From Mesorhizobium sp. YC-39 (lineage in GTDB: Bacteria > Pseudomonadota > Alphaproteobacteria > Rhizobiales > Rhizobiaceae): a DNA stretch of 64,000 nucleotides. The stretch lies in assembly GCF_025753795.1 (NCBI RefSeq), contig NZ_JAOWPS010000001.1, positions 496,001 through 560,000 on the forward strand, read 5' to 3'. The first letter of the stretch is position 1. Every line of letters starts with the position of its first letter. Below, one piece after another: positions 17,111 to 26,153 of the stretch. The position numbers were made by a program, and so were the translations under genes. The notes under the pieces were generated by a model. The model searched no databases. It was not told the origin of the DNA and was given only the letters and a program-made list of their open reading frames with translations.

Positions 17111-18654
17111 CCAACGCGTCCGCGACAGGTGGCGCATCGGTGGTCGCCAATCGCGGCGCCATCACCGCCTGCGTTATCCTGGCCGTCATCATGCAGGCGC
17201 TGGACACGACCATCGCCAACGTGGCGCTTCCCTATATCCAGGGCAGCGTTTCGGCGAGCGCCGACCAGATCAACTGGGTGCTCACCTCCTACATCGTCGC
17301 GGCGGCCGTGATGACGCCGCCTTCCGGCTACCTTGCCAATCGTTTTGGCCGCAAGCGCATTCTTTTGACCTCGATCACCGGCTTCGTGGTCGCGTCCGTG
17401 CTTTGCGGGTTCGCGCAGTCGCTGCCGCAGATCGTTGGCTTTCGGCTGCTGCAGGGCCTGTTCGGCGCGGCTCTTGTGCCGCTGTCGCAAAGCATCCTGC
17501 TCGATATCTACAACGTCGAAGAGCGCGGCTCGGCCATGGCGCTGTTCGGCGTTTCCGTCATGGTCGGACCGGTGCTCGGACCGGTCATAGGCGGCTGGCT
17601 GACCGAAAATGTCAGCTGGCGCTGGGTCTTCTACATCAACGTCCCGATCGGCATGCTGGCCTTCGCCGGCGTGTCGATGTTCGTCCAGGAAACCAAGACG
17701 GACATCAAGGCAAGGCTCGACTGGCTGGGCTTCGGCATGCTCAGCATCACCATCGCGGCGCTGCAGATGTTTCTCGATCGCGGCGAGCAGCTCAACTGGT
17801 TCTCGTCATCCGAGATCATCGTCGAGGCGCTGATCTGCGCGTCGGCTTTCTACATCTTCCTCGTCCACACCTTCACCGCCCGCAATACGTTCGTTAATCC
17901 CCGGCTTTTCCTCGACAGGAATTTCGCGGTCGGGATGGTCTTCATTTTCATCATCGGCATCACCTATCTGGCCTCGCTGGCGCTGATGACGCCCTATCTG
18001 CAGACGCTGATGGGCTATCCGGTGGTAACGGCCGGTGTCGTCATGGGACCGCGCGGACTTGGCACCATGGCCTGCATGTTCCTCGTCGGCAGGCTGGTCG
18101 GCAAGGTGGATACACGCTGGCTGCTGTTGACCGGCCTGCTGGTCACCGCCTGGGCGATGTATGACATGACCGGCTGGACCCCGGACGTATCGCAATGGAC
18201 GATCATCAGCACCGGCTTCATCCAGGGCGCGGGGCTCGGCTTCCTGTTCGTTCCGCTCACCACCATCACCTTCGCTACGCTGGCGCCGGAGCGGCGTGCG
18301 GAAGGGACGGGGCTGTACAATCTGTCGCGAAACATCGGCTCCAGCGTCGGCATATCGGTCGTTACTGCGCTTTTGACGCAGAACGTGCAGATCAACCACG
18401 CAAACATCGCCACCTATGTGACGCCCTACAATCAGGCGTTCAGCAACCCGGCGATCTCTGAGACAATGAACCCTTACAGTGCCGCCGGCCGCGCCGCGCT
18501 TGATGGCGTGGTCACGCTGCAAGCGACGATCATCAGTTATATGAACGACTTCAAGCTGATGATGATCCTGTCGCTTGCCGCCATCCCGCTGGTTCTGCTG
18601 TTGCGCAAGCCTTCCACGCCGGCCAAGGTCGATCACAGCGCGGTCGTGGAATAA
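17107..18654 (+). CDS. DHA2-family multidrug efflux permease, EmrB-like (second system)
   Basis: A 515-aa permease with 14 predicted helices. Features: LAVIMQALDTTIANVALPYI in helix 1, WVLTSYIVAAAVMTPPSGYL, GVSVMVGPVLGPVIGGWL (motif C) and NLSRNIGSSVGISV. It is a divergent paralogue of the 9804-11399 permease, with the same gene pairing. Translation is coupled to the fusion protein by ATGA overlap. The substrate is unknown. Confidence 0.92.
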   Translation: MTNASATGGASVVANRGAITACVILAVIMQALDTTIANVALPYIQGSVSASADQINWVLTSYIVAAAVMTPPSGYLANRFGRKRILLTSITGFVVASVLCGFAQSLPQIVGFRLLQGLFGAALVPLSQSILLDIYNVEERGSAMALFGVSVMVGPVLGPVIGGWLTENVSWRWVFYINVPIGMLAFAGVSMFVQETKTDIKARLDWLGFGMLSITIAALQMFLDRGEQLNWFSSSEIIVEALICASAFYIFLVHTFTARNTFVNPRLFLDRNFAVGMVFIFIIGITYLASLALMTPYLQTLMGYPVVTAGVVMGPRGLGTMACMFLVGRLVGKVDTRWLLLTGLLVTAWAMYDMTGWTPDVSQWTIISTGFIQGAGLGFLFVPLTTITFATLAPERRAEGTGLYNLSRNIGSSVGISVVTALLTQNVQINHANIATYVTPYNQAFSNPAISETMNPYSAAGRAALDGVVTLQATIISYMNDFKLMMILSLAAIPLVLLLRKPSTPAKVDHSAVVE

Positions 18655-18730
18655 CGCTTCGGAAGCGCGCTCTTGCCTATCCGTCAGGGCAAGTCGCGGC
18701 CGCGCAGGGCTCGAAACGTCAATCTAGAAA

Positions 18731-18762
18731 CCGGGGTCCCGCGAAGGATGACGGGACCCCGG
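18731..18762 (+). terminator. hairpin after the second efflux operon
   Basis: CCGGGGTCCCG (18731-18741) and CGGGACCCCGG (18752-18762) form a perfect 11-bp stem with a 10-nt loop, 77 bp after the permease stop. No T-run follows, so it could be a repeat rather than a true terminator. Confidence 0.45.
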
Positions 18763-18888
18763 TCGCCGGTACGGCCTCCCAAGCACCGGCGCCAGCGCGC
18801 CGGAAGCCGTCACCGTAGTATGGCACCTGAGCAGCAACGGAGCGTGGCAAGCCAAAGTTTCGCCGCCGGCGAAATGTGATCTCCCATA

Positions 18889-18920
18889 GCAAAGAACCCC
18901 GGACGAACCGGGGTCTTTGC
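18889..18920 (-). terminator. intrinsic terminator of the rpmH-rnpA-yidC operon
   Basis: GCAAAGAACCCCGG and CCGGGGTCTTTGC flank a short loop, 29 bp after the yidC stop on the minus strand. The stem is GC-rich with A/T at its base. Confidence 0.7.
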
Positions 18921-18948
18921 AAATTCGATATGGGGGTCGGGGTGCCCG

Positions 18949-20763
18949 CTATTCCGCGGGCGAGGGTTTCTTGCGGAACAGGGCCACCAGATTGTCCCAC
19001 AACTCGATCTTTATGCCTTGGCGCTTCATGATTACGCCTTGCTGCAGGATCGACAGCAGGTTGTTCCAGGCCCAGTAGATGACCAGGCCGGCGGGGAAGC
19101 CCGCCATCATGAAAGTGAAGATGACCGGCATCCAGGTGAAGATCGCAGCTTGCGTCGGGTCCGGCGGCGTCGGGTTCATGCGCATCTGCAGGAACATCGT
19201 CACGCCCATGACCAGCGGCCAGACGCCGATCATCAGCATGTGCGGCAGGGTGATTGGAATGAGGCCGAACAGGTTGAAGATCGAGGTCGGGTCTGGTGCG
19301 GCCAGATCCTGGATCCAGCCGAAGAACGGCGCGTGCCGCATCTCGATGGTGATGTAGAGCACCTTATAGAGCGCGAAGAAGACCGGGATCTGCAGCGCCA
19401 CCGGCCAGCAGCCGGCGATCGGGTTGATCTTCTCGGTCTTGTAGAGCTCCATCATCGCCTGCTGCTGTTTCATCTTGTCGTCCGCATATTTCTCGCGGAT
19501 CTCCAGCATCTTGGGCTGCACCTTCTTCATGTTCGCCATCGACGCATAGGACTTGTTGGCGAGCGGGAAGAAGATGGCCTTGACGATGACGGTGGTGGCG
19601 AGGATCGCCAGGCCGAAATTGCCGAAGAATTTGTAAAGCGTGTCGATCAGCCAGAACATCGGCTTGGTGATGAAATGGAACCAGCCCCAGTCGATCAACA
19701 GGTCGAACCGCTTGATGTGGCGGTCCTCGGCATAGGCATTGATCTTGCCAACCTCCTTGGCGCCGGCGAAGACCTCGGTCTCGACGGTCGCCGACTGGCC
19801 GGCCTCGACATTGATCGGGTCGGTCAGGAAGTCGGACTGATAGCGGTGCCGGCCATCCTCGAAATAGGCATAGCGCGGCTGGAACGGCTGCTTCTCGGTC
19901 GGCACCAGCGTCACCGCCCAGTATTTGTCGGTGATGCCCAGCCAGCCGTCGGTCGACTTGCCTGGCTTGAATTCCCTGTCCTTTTCGATGGACGCGTATT
20001 TGTGTTCCTGCAGGCCTTCCTCGCCGGTGAAGCCGATCAGGCCTTCGAACAGCACATAGATGCTGGCAACGGCCGGCTTGTCGAAACGTGTGACGCGGCC
20101 ATAGTTGAACAATGAGACGGCGGCAGCACCCGAATTCTGCACCGTATCGGAAACCGTGAACATGTAGTCGTTGTCGACCGAGAAGGTGCGCTTGAAGGTC
20201 AGGCCCTTGTCATTCGAATAGGTCAGCGTCACCGGGCTCGACGGCGTGAGCGTCGCATTGCCGTCAACCTTCCACACCGTGTCCGAACCTGGCACCGCGC
20301 CGGTCTTGTCGTTGCCGACAAAGCCGATCTCGGCAAAATAGCCATTAGGCAGCGCCGACGGATTGAGCAACTCGATCTCCGGCGAGTTCTTGTCGACCGT
20401 CTCCGTGTAGTGCTTGAGCTTGAGGTCGTCGAGGCGTGCCCCGGTGAGGTTGATCGAGCCCTCGAGGCTTGGCGTGTCGATCTTGACGCGTGCCGTCGCC
20501 GCCAGAGCCTGATCGCGGCCGGCCGCCGTTACGACTTCGCCGCCGGGCGCGCTGGGAATGGCGCCCTGCGGCGGCACCGGCGTTCCCGTGCCGCCGGGAT
20601 TGGCGCCTTCGGCCGCCTTCTTCTGCTCAGCCACCCGCTGCTCTTCGATGCGGGCCGCCTCGCGCTGTGCTTCGACGCGCGGGTTCATATAGAACACCTG
20701 CCACAGCGTCAGGATCAGCACCGACAGCGCGATGGTGATGAAGAAGTTCCGGTTGTTTTCCAT
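18949..20763 (-). CDS. yidC: membrane protein insertase YidC/Oxa1
   Basis: Inserts and folds inner-membrane proteins alone or with SecYEG. At 604 aa it has Gram-negative architecture: N-terminal signal-anchor (FFITIALSVLILTLWQVFYM), a large periplasmic beta-supersandwich domain (residues 60-350), then the conserved five-helix core (WFHFITKPMFWLIDTLYKFF, FPLANKSYASMANMKKVQPK, NPIAGCWPVALQIPVFFALY, GLVIYWAWNNLLSILQQ) and a basic tail. It follows rnpA by 14 bp. Confidence 0.97.
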   Translation of the reverse strand: MENNRNFFITIALSVLILTLWQVFYMNPRVEAQREAARIEEQRVAEQKKAAEGANPGGTGTPVPPQGAIPSAPGGEVVTAAGRDQALAATARVKIDTPSLEGSINLTGARLDDLKLKHYTETVDKNSPEIELLNPSALPNGYFAEIGFVGNDKTGAVPGSDTVWKVDGNATLTPSSPVTLTYSNDKGLTFKRTFSVDNDYMFTVSDTVQNSGAAAVSLFNYGRVTRFDKPAVASIYVLFEGLIGFTGEEGLQEHKYASIEKDREFKPGKSTDGWLGITDKYWAVTLVPTEKQPFQPRYAYFEDGRHRYQSDFLTDPINVEAGQSATVETEVFAGAKEVGKINAYAEDRHIKRFDLLIDWGWFHFITKPMFWLIDTLYKFFGNFGLAILATTVIVKAIFFPLANKSYASMANMKKVQPKMLEIREKYADDKMKQQQAMMELYKTEKINPIAGCWPVALQIPVFFALYKVLYITIEMRHAPFFGWIQDLAAPDPTSIFNLFGLIPITLPHMLMIGVWPLVMGVTMFLQMRMNPTPPDPTQAAIFTWMPVIFTFMMAGFPAGLVIYWAWNNLLSILQQGVIMKRQGIKIELWDNLVALFRKKPSPAE

Positions 20764-20777
20764 CGAAAGCCCTTGGC

Positions 20778-21131
20778 CTATCGTGTTCCGCGCAATCGGC
20801 GGGAGAGTTCGGCCTTCAATTGGCCGAACGGAATGGCAAGCACGTCTTCGCGCCCGACGATGACATAGTCATTGCCAGGCGCCATGTCATCTGCCGCATG
20901 CGTGCGCATGGCTTCCCTGAGCCGCCGCCTTACACGGTTGCGCACCACGGCGTTGCCGACCTTCTTGGTGACGGTGTAGCCGACGCGCGGCGACAGATCG
21001 TCGCCGCGGTCGAGAACCTCGACGAGAAAAAGCCGCCCACGGCGCTTTTCGCCACGCCGGACGGCCAGGAATTCCGCGCGCTTCAGAAGCCGCTTGGGAT
21101 TTGGTCCCACTGGCTTGCCGGTGGCGGGCAA
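20778..21131 (-). CDS. rnpA: ribonuclease P protein component
   Basis: Protein cofactor of RNase P, which matures tRNA 5' ends. It shows [21 protein letters not shown] and the RNR signature [21 protein letters not shown] at 21131 gives [21 protein letters not shown] and 117 aa, the usual length; the frame is open to 21227 but that part overlaps rpmH. GGAAG lies 9 nt upstream of the TTG. Located between rpmH and yidC in the conserved order. Confidence 0.94.
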   Translation of the reverse strand: MPATGKPVGPNPKRLLKRAEFLAVRRGEKRRGRLFLVEVLDRGDDLSPRVGYTVTKKVGNAVVRNRVRRRLREAMRTHAADDMAPGNDYVIVGREDVLAIPFGQLKAELSRRLRGTR

Positions 21132-21147
21132 CGATCTCGTCTTCCGT

Positions 21148-21282
21148 TCAGGCGCTGAGCCGCTTGCGGCCGCGGTTGCGGCGGGCTGCGACGACGCCGC
21201 GACCACCCTTGGTGGCCATGCGGGCACGGAAACCGTGCCGGCGCTTGCGGACGAGTTTGGACGGTTGGTAGGTACGCTTCAT
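21148..21282 (-). CDS. rpmH: 50S ribosomal protein L34
   Basis: A 44-codon gene: it begins [20 protein letters not shown], continues [20 protein letters not shown] and ends RLSA, a textbook L34. It is the first gene of the rpmH-rnpA-yidC operon. The promoter at 21404-21432 gives a leader of roughly 115 nt. Confidence 0.97.
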   Translation of the reverse strand: MKRTYQPSKLVRKRRHGFRARMATKGGRGVVAARRNRGRKRLSA

Positions 21283-21403
21283 TTGTTTTAATACCGCGGG
21301 GTGCGGCCCTTCTTGATTCTGTCACTCTGTAACAGGAGCTTTGCCGGGCCGGTTTTGGCGCGATCGAAACCGCGCCGGGACGAATGGCCCGAGCGTGAGC
21401 GGG

Positions 21404-21432
21404 CTTATAGAAAGAAGGATTTTGGAAGTCAA
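21404..21432 (-). promoter_or_regulatory. sigma-70-type promoter of rpmH
   Basis: On the minus strand TTGACT (-35, 21427-21432) and TATAAG (-10, 21404-21409) are separated by exactly 17 bp, matching the housekeeping consensus closely. The expected start is near 21397. Confidence 0.75.
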
Positions 21433-21562
21433 TCCAGCGCCGTCAGGCCGACGGCCGAAGTCTTGACGGTCTGGTCCGATGTTTCGACCAAGGATGAATT
21501 TGGCAAAAAAGCTGCAATCGCCTAATCTCAGCTGATCAAGTGATCGTGAAGACAAGAGCAGC

Positions 21563-23074
21563 ATGAGCGAAGTCCCATCCGCGGATGAAACGGTCGATCC
21601 GGCGAAGACCGCCGCCGGGACGGTGTCCCGCACCGTGCCCCGTGCGGTGCCCTTGTCGCGTGGCTTGTCGACAAAGCTGCTGCTGCTCACCATCGTTTTC
21701 GTGCTCCTTGCCGAGATCCTGATCTTTCTGCCCTGGATCGCCAGCTATCGGGTGAGTTGGCTGAAGGAGCGGCTGAGCACCGCTGCCGCCGTGTCGATCG
21801 TGCTGGTGCAGGGCGATCCCGCCTCGCTGTCGCGCGCCGCCCAGAACGACGTGCTGATGGCGATCGGCGCCAAGGCGATCGCCGTGCGCGACGGCGGCGT
21901 CTCGCGGCTTCTCGTCGTGGCCGAGATGCCGCCGCATGTCGACGAGCACATCGATATCGCCAATGTCGGCATGGTCAGCGGCATGACGGGCGCCCTCGAT
22001 ACGCTGTTTTTCGGCGGCAACCGCATGTTGCGCGTGTTCGGCCCGGTCGGCGAGAGCGACAAGGAGTTCGAACTGATCATGCCCGATCACAGCCTGCGCA
22101 AGGCCATGCTGATCTATTCGCGCAACGTCGCCTTCGTCTCGCTGCTGATCTCGCTGTTCACCGCCATGCTGGTCTATGCCGCCATTGACCTGATCATGAT
22201 CGGTCCGATCCGCACGATGACGCGCTCGATGCTGTCCTTCTCAGAGGCGCCCGACGATCCCGGGCGCATTATCCGTCCTGCAGCCCGAGCGGATGAGATC
22301 GGCGTCGCCGAGCGCGAACTCTCGCAGATGCAGGAGCGCTTGCAGAAGATGCTCGCCGAGCAGAAGCACCTCGCCGACCTCGGTCTCGCCGTGTCGAAGA
22401 TCAACCACGACATGCGCAACATCCTGGCTTCGGCGCAGCTGATTTCGGACCGCCTGCGCCTGGTCAAGGACCCGACCGTGCAGGCCTTCGCGCCGAAACT
22501 GCTGCGCGCGCTCGATCGTGCCGTTTCCTATTCGGAAGGCGTGCTTGCCTATGGCCGCACGCAGGAGCCGCCGCCTTCGCGCCGCAGGCTGCGACTGCGC
22601 CAATTGGTCGATGACGTCCACGGCCTGCTCGACACCGAAGGCGGCATCGAATTCGTCAATGCCGTCGATCTGGCCTTCGAGGTCGATGCCGATTCCGATC
22701 AGCTTTTCCGCGTGCTCACCAATCTTTGCCGCAACGCCGTGCAGGCGATGGCGGCGGACCAGGAGAGCGCTCTGGTACGCCGGCTGGCGGTGTCTGCCGA
22801 GCGCCTGGGCAGCGTCAGCCGCATCATCGTCACCGACACTGGACCAGGCCTGCCGCCGAAGGCGCGCGAAAACCTGTTCGCCGCGTTCCGCGGTTCGGCC
22901 CGCAGCGGCGGCACCGGGCTTGGCCTGGCGATCGCCTATGAATTGATCCGCGCCCATGGCGGCACGGTGGAGCTTGTCGAAAGCGTTGGCGGCCGCACCA
23001 CCTTCGCGGTGACCATTCCCGACCAGCCGGTCCGGCTCGACCAGGCCCGCAGCAGTCTGCGCCGCCCAGCCTGA
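21563..23074 (+). CDS. membrane-bound sensor histidine kinase
   Basis: A 503-aa kinase: transmembrane helix LLLLTIVFVLLAEILIFLPW (residues 38-57), a periplasmic sensor of about 140 aa, a second helix (VAFVSLLISLFTAMLVYAAI, residues 191-210), a HAMP-like linker, a dimerisation helix with phospho-acceptor His in AVSKINHDMRNILASAQLI, and a HATPase domain (N box NLCRNAVQAM, G1 DTGPGLPP, G2 GGTGLGLAIAYELI). No response regulator is adjacent, so the partner is elsewhere. It is divergent from rpmH. The signal is unknown. Confidence 0.9.
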   Translation: MSEVPSADETVDPAKTAAGTVSRTVPRAVPLSRGLSTKLLLLTIVFVLLAEILIFLPWIASYRVSWLKERLSTAAAVSIVLVQGDPASLSRAAQNDVLMAIGAKAIAVRDGGVSRLLVVAEMPPHVDEHIDIANVGMVSGMTGALDTLFFGGNRMLRVFGPVGESDKEFELIMPDHSLRKAMLIYSRNVAFVSLLISLFTAMLVYAAIDLIMIGPIRTMTRSMLSFSEAPDDPGRIIRPAARADEIGVAERELSQMQERLQKMLAEQKHLADLGLAVSKINHDMRNILASAQLISDRLRLVKDPTVQAFAPKLLRALDRAVSYSEGVLAYGRTQEPPPSRRRLRLRQLVDDVHGLLDTEGGIEFVNAVDLAFEVDADSDQLFRVLTNLCRNAVQAMAADQESALVRRLAVSAERLGSVSRIIVTDTGPGLPPKARENLFAAFRGSARSGGTGLGLAIAYELIRAHGGTVELVESVGGRTTFAVTIPDQPVRLDQARSSLRRPA

Positions 23075-23098
23075 TCCGGAGCAATTCCCTGATCGGGA

Positions 23099-23150
23099 GC
23101 AATTCCAGGAAAAGTGCGCAACGGTTTTCGTCCGCAATTGCGCGGAACAA
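23099..23150. repeat. mosaic intergenic palindrome (type B, diverged copy)
   Basis: GCAATTCCAGGAAAAGTGCG followed by AACGGTTTTCGTCCGCAATTG, closely related to 11416-11470. It lies between the kinase gene and tRNA-Arg; a partial repeat of its start (GAGCAATTCCCTGATC) precedes it at 23089. Confidence 0.65.
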
Positions 23151-23290
23151 AGAACCGGCCAGTGCGCGAACAGCAAAACTTTTGCCGGATCGGCTTGCTT
23201 TTCCGAAATTCAGTCGCTAGGGAACACTCCACATTCGCGGCCGGTCGTCACGATCGGATCGCGGGGGCTATGCAAAGCATGGCCTGTTGC

Positions 23291-23367
23291 GCGCCCGTAG
23301 CTCAGCTGGATAGAGCACCAGACTACGAATCTGGGGGTCAGGAGTTCGAATCTCTTCGGGCGCGCCA
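23291..23367 (+). tRNA. tRNA-Arg (anticodon ACG)
   Basis: A 77-nt cloverleaf: acceptor stem GCGCCCG pairing with CGGGCGC, D arm GCTCAGCTGGATAGAGC, anticodon stem CCAGA/TCTGG with loop CTACGAA (anticodon ACG), T arm with GTTCGAATC, discriminator G and an encoded CCA. ACG is converted to ICG and reads CGU/CGC/CGA. Its 3' end is the likely integration target for the accessory region downstream: three 42-bp repeats there end in a similar 18-mer. Confidence 0.96.
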
Positions 23368-23716
23368 ATTGGATGTACATTCCAAAATCGTGTAGCGCGA
23401 CGTCCGGTTTGATCGATATCGTTGAAAAAATCCGCAGACGTTACTTGGTCTATAGTGCGCTGAAATGACTTTCTCGGAATGGCGAGAGCGCGCGGTTTCG
23501 GCGCAAGTTCATTTCGTAGACCGCACGTCCCCGGAAAGTCATTCCGCCAACGTTGGGCAAACGGCATCTCGCGGGGCACCGTTCGACTTTTTCAACGATA
23601 TCGATCCATTCCAGACCTTCCGGTGCCTGCACAGCAGGGGCCTTGCGGCGATACAATGCGGCCGACTTCTGCTACGGTGCATTCCTCGGGCATAAGTGGT
23701 CTTAAAAAACGCCGTC

Positions 23717-23782
23717 GTGGATGGCGAGCTTACTGCCATTCTTGCTGCCGATGTGGTGGGCTACTCCGCGCTGGGAGAGTCA
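23717..23782 (+). pseudogene. fragment of a class III adenylate cyclase N-terminus
   Basis: Immediately before the intact cyclase, and in another frame, the sequence reads VDGELTAILAADVVGYSALG, matching the start of cyclase domains (RRLTAILAADIAGYSRLMG in the next gene). The frame is then lost. It looks like a remnant of a second cyclase copy, left by recombination or deletion. Confidence 0.55.
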
Positions 23783-23784
23783 GA

Positions 23785-25698
23785 TTGTCAATCGAGCATG
23801 TTGAGCGGCGACTTACGGCCATTCTAGCGGCCGACATCGCCGGCTACAGCCGGCTGATGGGCAACGACGAGGAAGGTACGCTCGCCCAGCTGAAGGCGCA
23901 TCGGGGTGCTCTGGTCGACCGAAAGATCAACGAACACCGCGGGCGGATTGTCAAGACCACCGGCGATGGGATGCTGGTCGAGTTCGCGAGTGTGGTCGAG
24001 GCCGTGCGCTGCGCCGTCGAGATCCAGCGCGGCATGGCGGAACGCAATGTCGCGGCGCCGGCAGGACAACGTATCGAGTTCCGCGTCGGCATCAATGTCG
24101 GCGACATCATCATCGAGGGTGATGACATTTTCGGAGATGGCGTCAACGTGGCGGCTCGCTTGGAGGGGCTCGCGGAGCCTGGCGGCATCTGCGTCTCGGG
24201 CCGCGTGCAGGAAGACGCGCAAGGCAAGCTCGACATTGCCTTTGAGGACATCGGCGAACAGAAGCTCAAGAACATCGCTCGGCCGGTGCGCGCCTTTCGC
24301 GTGCGGCTCGACGCCTCGGCCGCTCCGGCGCTTGCCGGCTGGCGCCGGGGATTGTTCGCCGCTCTGGCTCTGATGATTTTGCTTATTGTAGGCGCGCTGT
24401 GGACCGGTCTTGGCTCTGAGTGGAAATTTCTCAGCAGTCTGCGCTCTGGCGATCCATTCACAAAAAGTGCTGAAGTTGGCACGAAACCCGCGATCGCCAT
24501 TCTCCCGTTCCTGAACCACAGCGACGATTCGGCTCGTGAGCATTTCGCGGATGGGTTGACGCAGGATATTATCAACGCACTGGGTCGGTTCTCCGCGCTG
24601 ACCGTGATGTCGTGGAACGCTGTCTTCCCCTACAAGGGAACGCCCGCAAGCCCGGAGGAGATCGGCCGCGGTCTCGCCGTCAGCTATCTGGTCGAAGGCA
24701 GCGTTCGCCAGACCGGCGACCGTGTGCGGGTCATCGCGCAACTCGTCGACACAAGGCAGGGACGAGTGCTTTGGTCTGGACGCTTCGAGGAGGCGCTGGC
24801 GGACGTGTTTGCGCTGCAGGACAACATTGTCACTCACATTGTCAGAGTCCTGGCGATTCGCGTGACGCAGATCGAACAAAATCGGGTGTTCGCAAAGCCA
24901 ACCGAAAATCTCGCAGCCTATGATTACGTGCTGCGCGCCAGGCCGGCATTGCAGCGCCCGACGCACGCAAACAATGTGGAGGCGCGCGCCCTGCTCAAAC
25001 GCGCTATCGAGCTTGACCCGAACTACGCTGCTGCCTATGCGGCACTTGCCGAAACCTATCACCTTGCCAGCTCGATGGGCTGGGCGGAATCGCCAACCGC
25101 CTTCCTGAGCCGTGCCGAGGAACTGGCAATCAAGGCGCTGAGACTTGATGATTCCGAAGTGCGCGCGCGCATCACTCTCGGCCACATCCACCTCTTTCGT
25201 CAGAGATACAACGAGGCAGAGGCGGAGATCGAGCGCGCCATTGCGATCAATCCAAACGATGCCCACGGCCTCGCCGGGCGCGGCACCATCCTGTTGTGGC
25301 TGGGACAGACGGATGCGGCGATCGAGGCCTTGGAGCAGGCGCAGCGTATCGACCCCGATCTCAATGCGATCGATCGCTTTGCGCTGAGCCTGGCCTACTA
25401 TCTGAAAGGGCGCTACGACGCGGCGATCGAACAGGCTGAACTTAATCTTCGAACAACCGCAGACGCGAACTTCAGCCGTATCTTACTGGCGGCCGCATAT
25501 GCACAACACAACCGAGCGGAGGACGCTGCGCGTGTCGTGACGATAATACGCCGCATCGACCCAACCTTCGATCCGCAGGAGTTCGGAAACAAGTTTCTAA
25601 GCTCTGGCGATCTCGAACATCTGCGCGACGGATTCCGCAAGGCCGGCCTCTACCCTGTCACTGGCGACATGCCCCCGGCCGAGAGAATGAACCGCTAA
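23785..25698 (+). CDS. class III adenylate/guanylate cyclase with TPR domain (cyclase 1)
   Basis: A 637-aa protein: an N-terminal class III cyclase domain (residues 8-170; metal Asp residues in ILAADIAGYSRLM and VGINVGDIIIEGD, KTTGDGMLVEF, DGVNVAARLEGL), a transmembrane helix (GLFAALALMILLIVGALWTG, near residue 190), a TolB-like segment (KPAIAILPFLNHSDD, EHFADGLTQDIINAL) and C-terminal TPR-type repeats. It probably makes cAMP and senses an unknown partner through the C-terminal part. The start is a TTG at 23785 with GGGAG 7 nt upstream; the upstream open frame lacks family similarity. Its stop overlaps the convergent YHS gene. Confidence 0.88.
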   Translation: MSIEHVERRLTAILAADIAGYSRLMGNDEEGTLAQLKAHRGALVDRKINEHRGRIVKTTGDGMLVEFASVVEAVRCAVEIQRGMAERNVAAPAGQRIEFRVGINVGDIIIEGDDIFGDGVNVAARLEGLAEPGGICVSGRVQEDAQGKLDIAFEDIGEQKLKNIARPVRAFRVRLDASAAPALAGWRRGLFAALALMILLIVGALWTGLGSEWKFLSSLRSGDPFTKSAEVGTKPAIAILPFLNHSDDSAREHFADGLTQDIINALGRFSALTVMSWNAVFPYKGTPASPEEIGRGLAVSYLVEGSVRQTGDRVRVIAQLVDTRQGRVLWSGRFEEALADVFALQDNIVTHIVRVLAIRVTQIEQNRVFAKPTENLAAYDYVLRARPALQRPTHANNVEARALLKRAIELDPNYAAAYAALAETYHLASSMGWAESPTAFLSRAEELAIKALRLDDSEVRARITLGHIHLFRQRYNEAEAEIERAIAINPNDAHGLAGRGTILLWLGQTDAAIEALEQAQRIDPDLNAIDRFALSLAYYLKGRYDAAIEQAELNLRTTADANFSRILLAAAYAQHNRAEDAARVVTIIRRIDPTFDPQEFGNKFLSSGDLEHLRDGFRKAGLYPVTGDMPPAERMNR

Positions 25699-26153
25699 TG
25701 TTCTTGAAGTAGCGCGCGGTTCTGATTGGCCTTCGCGATGTTCGCAGCAAGCTCCTGCTGAAAGAGCGCGGGTCCCATCGGGGCCGGCTTGCCGAAAATA
25801 TAAAGCTTGCCGTCGCTGATCAGCCAGTACTCGGGGTTGGCCTCGTCCACCTCGCCCAAGGCCAGCGCCATTGCACAAAAATCTCCGAACTGCGGCGCGT
25901 AGCGAACTGGATCGGCCTTGAAAAGCTCGCGATGCTCGGCGCTCGCGAAGAGGTAGCGGTGCTCGTCCCATTCGTACTCGATCTCCGGCAGCCCGCGCGT
26001 GGGGCTTCCGGTGGTGAAATAGGCGACCGGGTCATAACCCTTGATCGCCAGCGGCACCGCTTCCGTGGCAAAAGAGGGCATCGAGGTCGCAGACAGGGCG
26101 GCTGCGACCGCCAGAACGAGGTGAATGGCTTTTCGCCGAGAGACATTGTGCAT
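25695..26153 (-). CDS. exported YHS-domain protein
   Basis: A 152-aa protein with a basic N-terminus and signal peptide (RRKAIHLVLAVAAALSATSM, cleaved near FATEA), then a YHS-like domain (LAIKGYDPVAYFTTGSPTRG, HRYLFASAEHRELFKADPVR) and a conserved tail (YWLISDGKLYIFGKPAPMGP). Such proteins are common in Alphaproteobacteria; metal or haem binding has been suggested but is not shown here. The ATG at 26153 has GGGAG 7 nt upstream. It converges on cyclase 1 with overlapping stop codons. Confidence 0.85.
   Translation of the reverse strand: MHNVSRRKAIHLVLAVAAALSATSMPSFATEAVPLAIKGYDPVAYFTTGSPTRGLPEIEYEWDEHRYLFASAEHRELFKADPVRYAPQFGDFCAMALALGEVDEANPEYWLISDGKLYIFGKPAPMGPALFQQELAANIAKANQNRALLQEH

Noticed and set aside
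25400..25640. Possible toxin or small membrane gene on the minus strand within cyclase 1
   Set aside because: Only a shadow frame; TPR coding evidence on the plus strand is strong.
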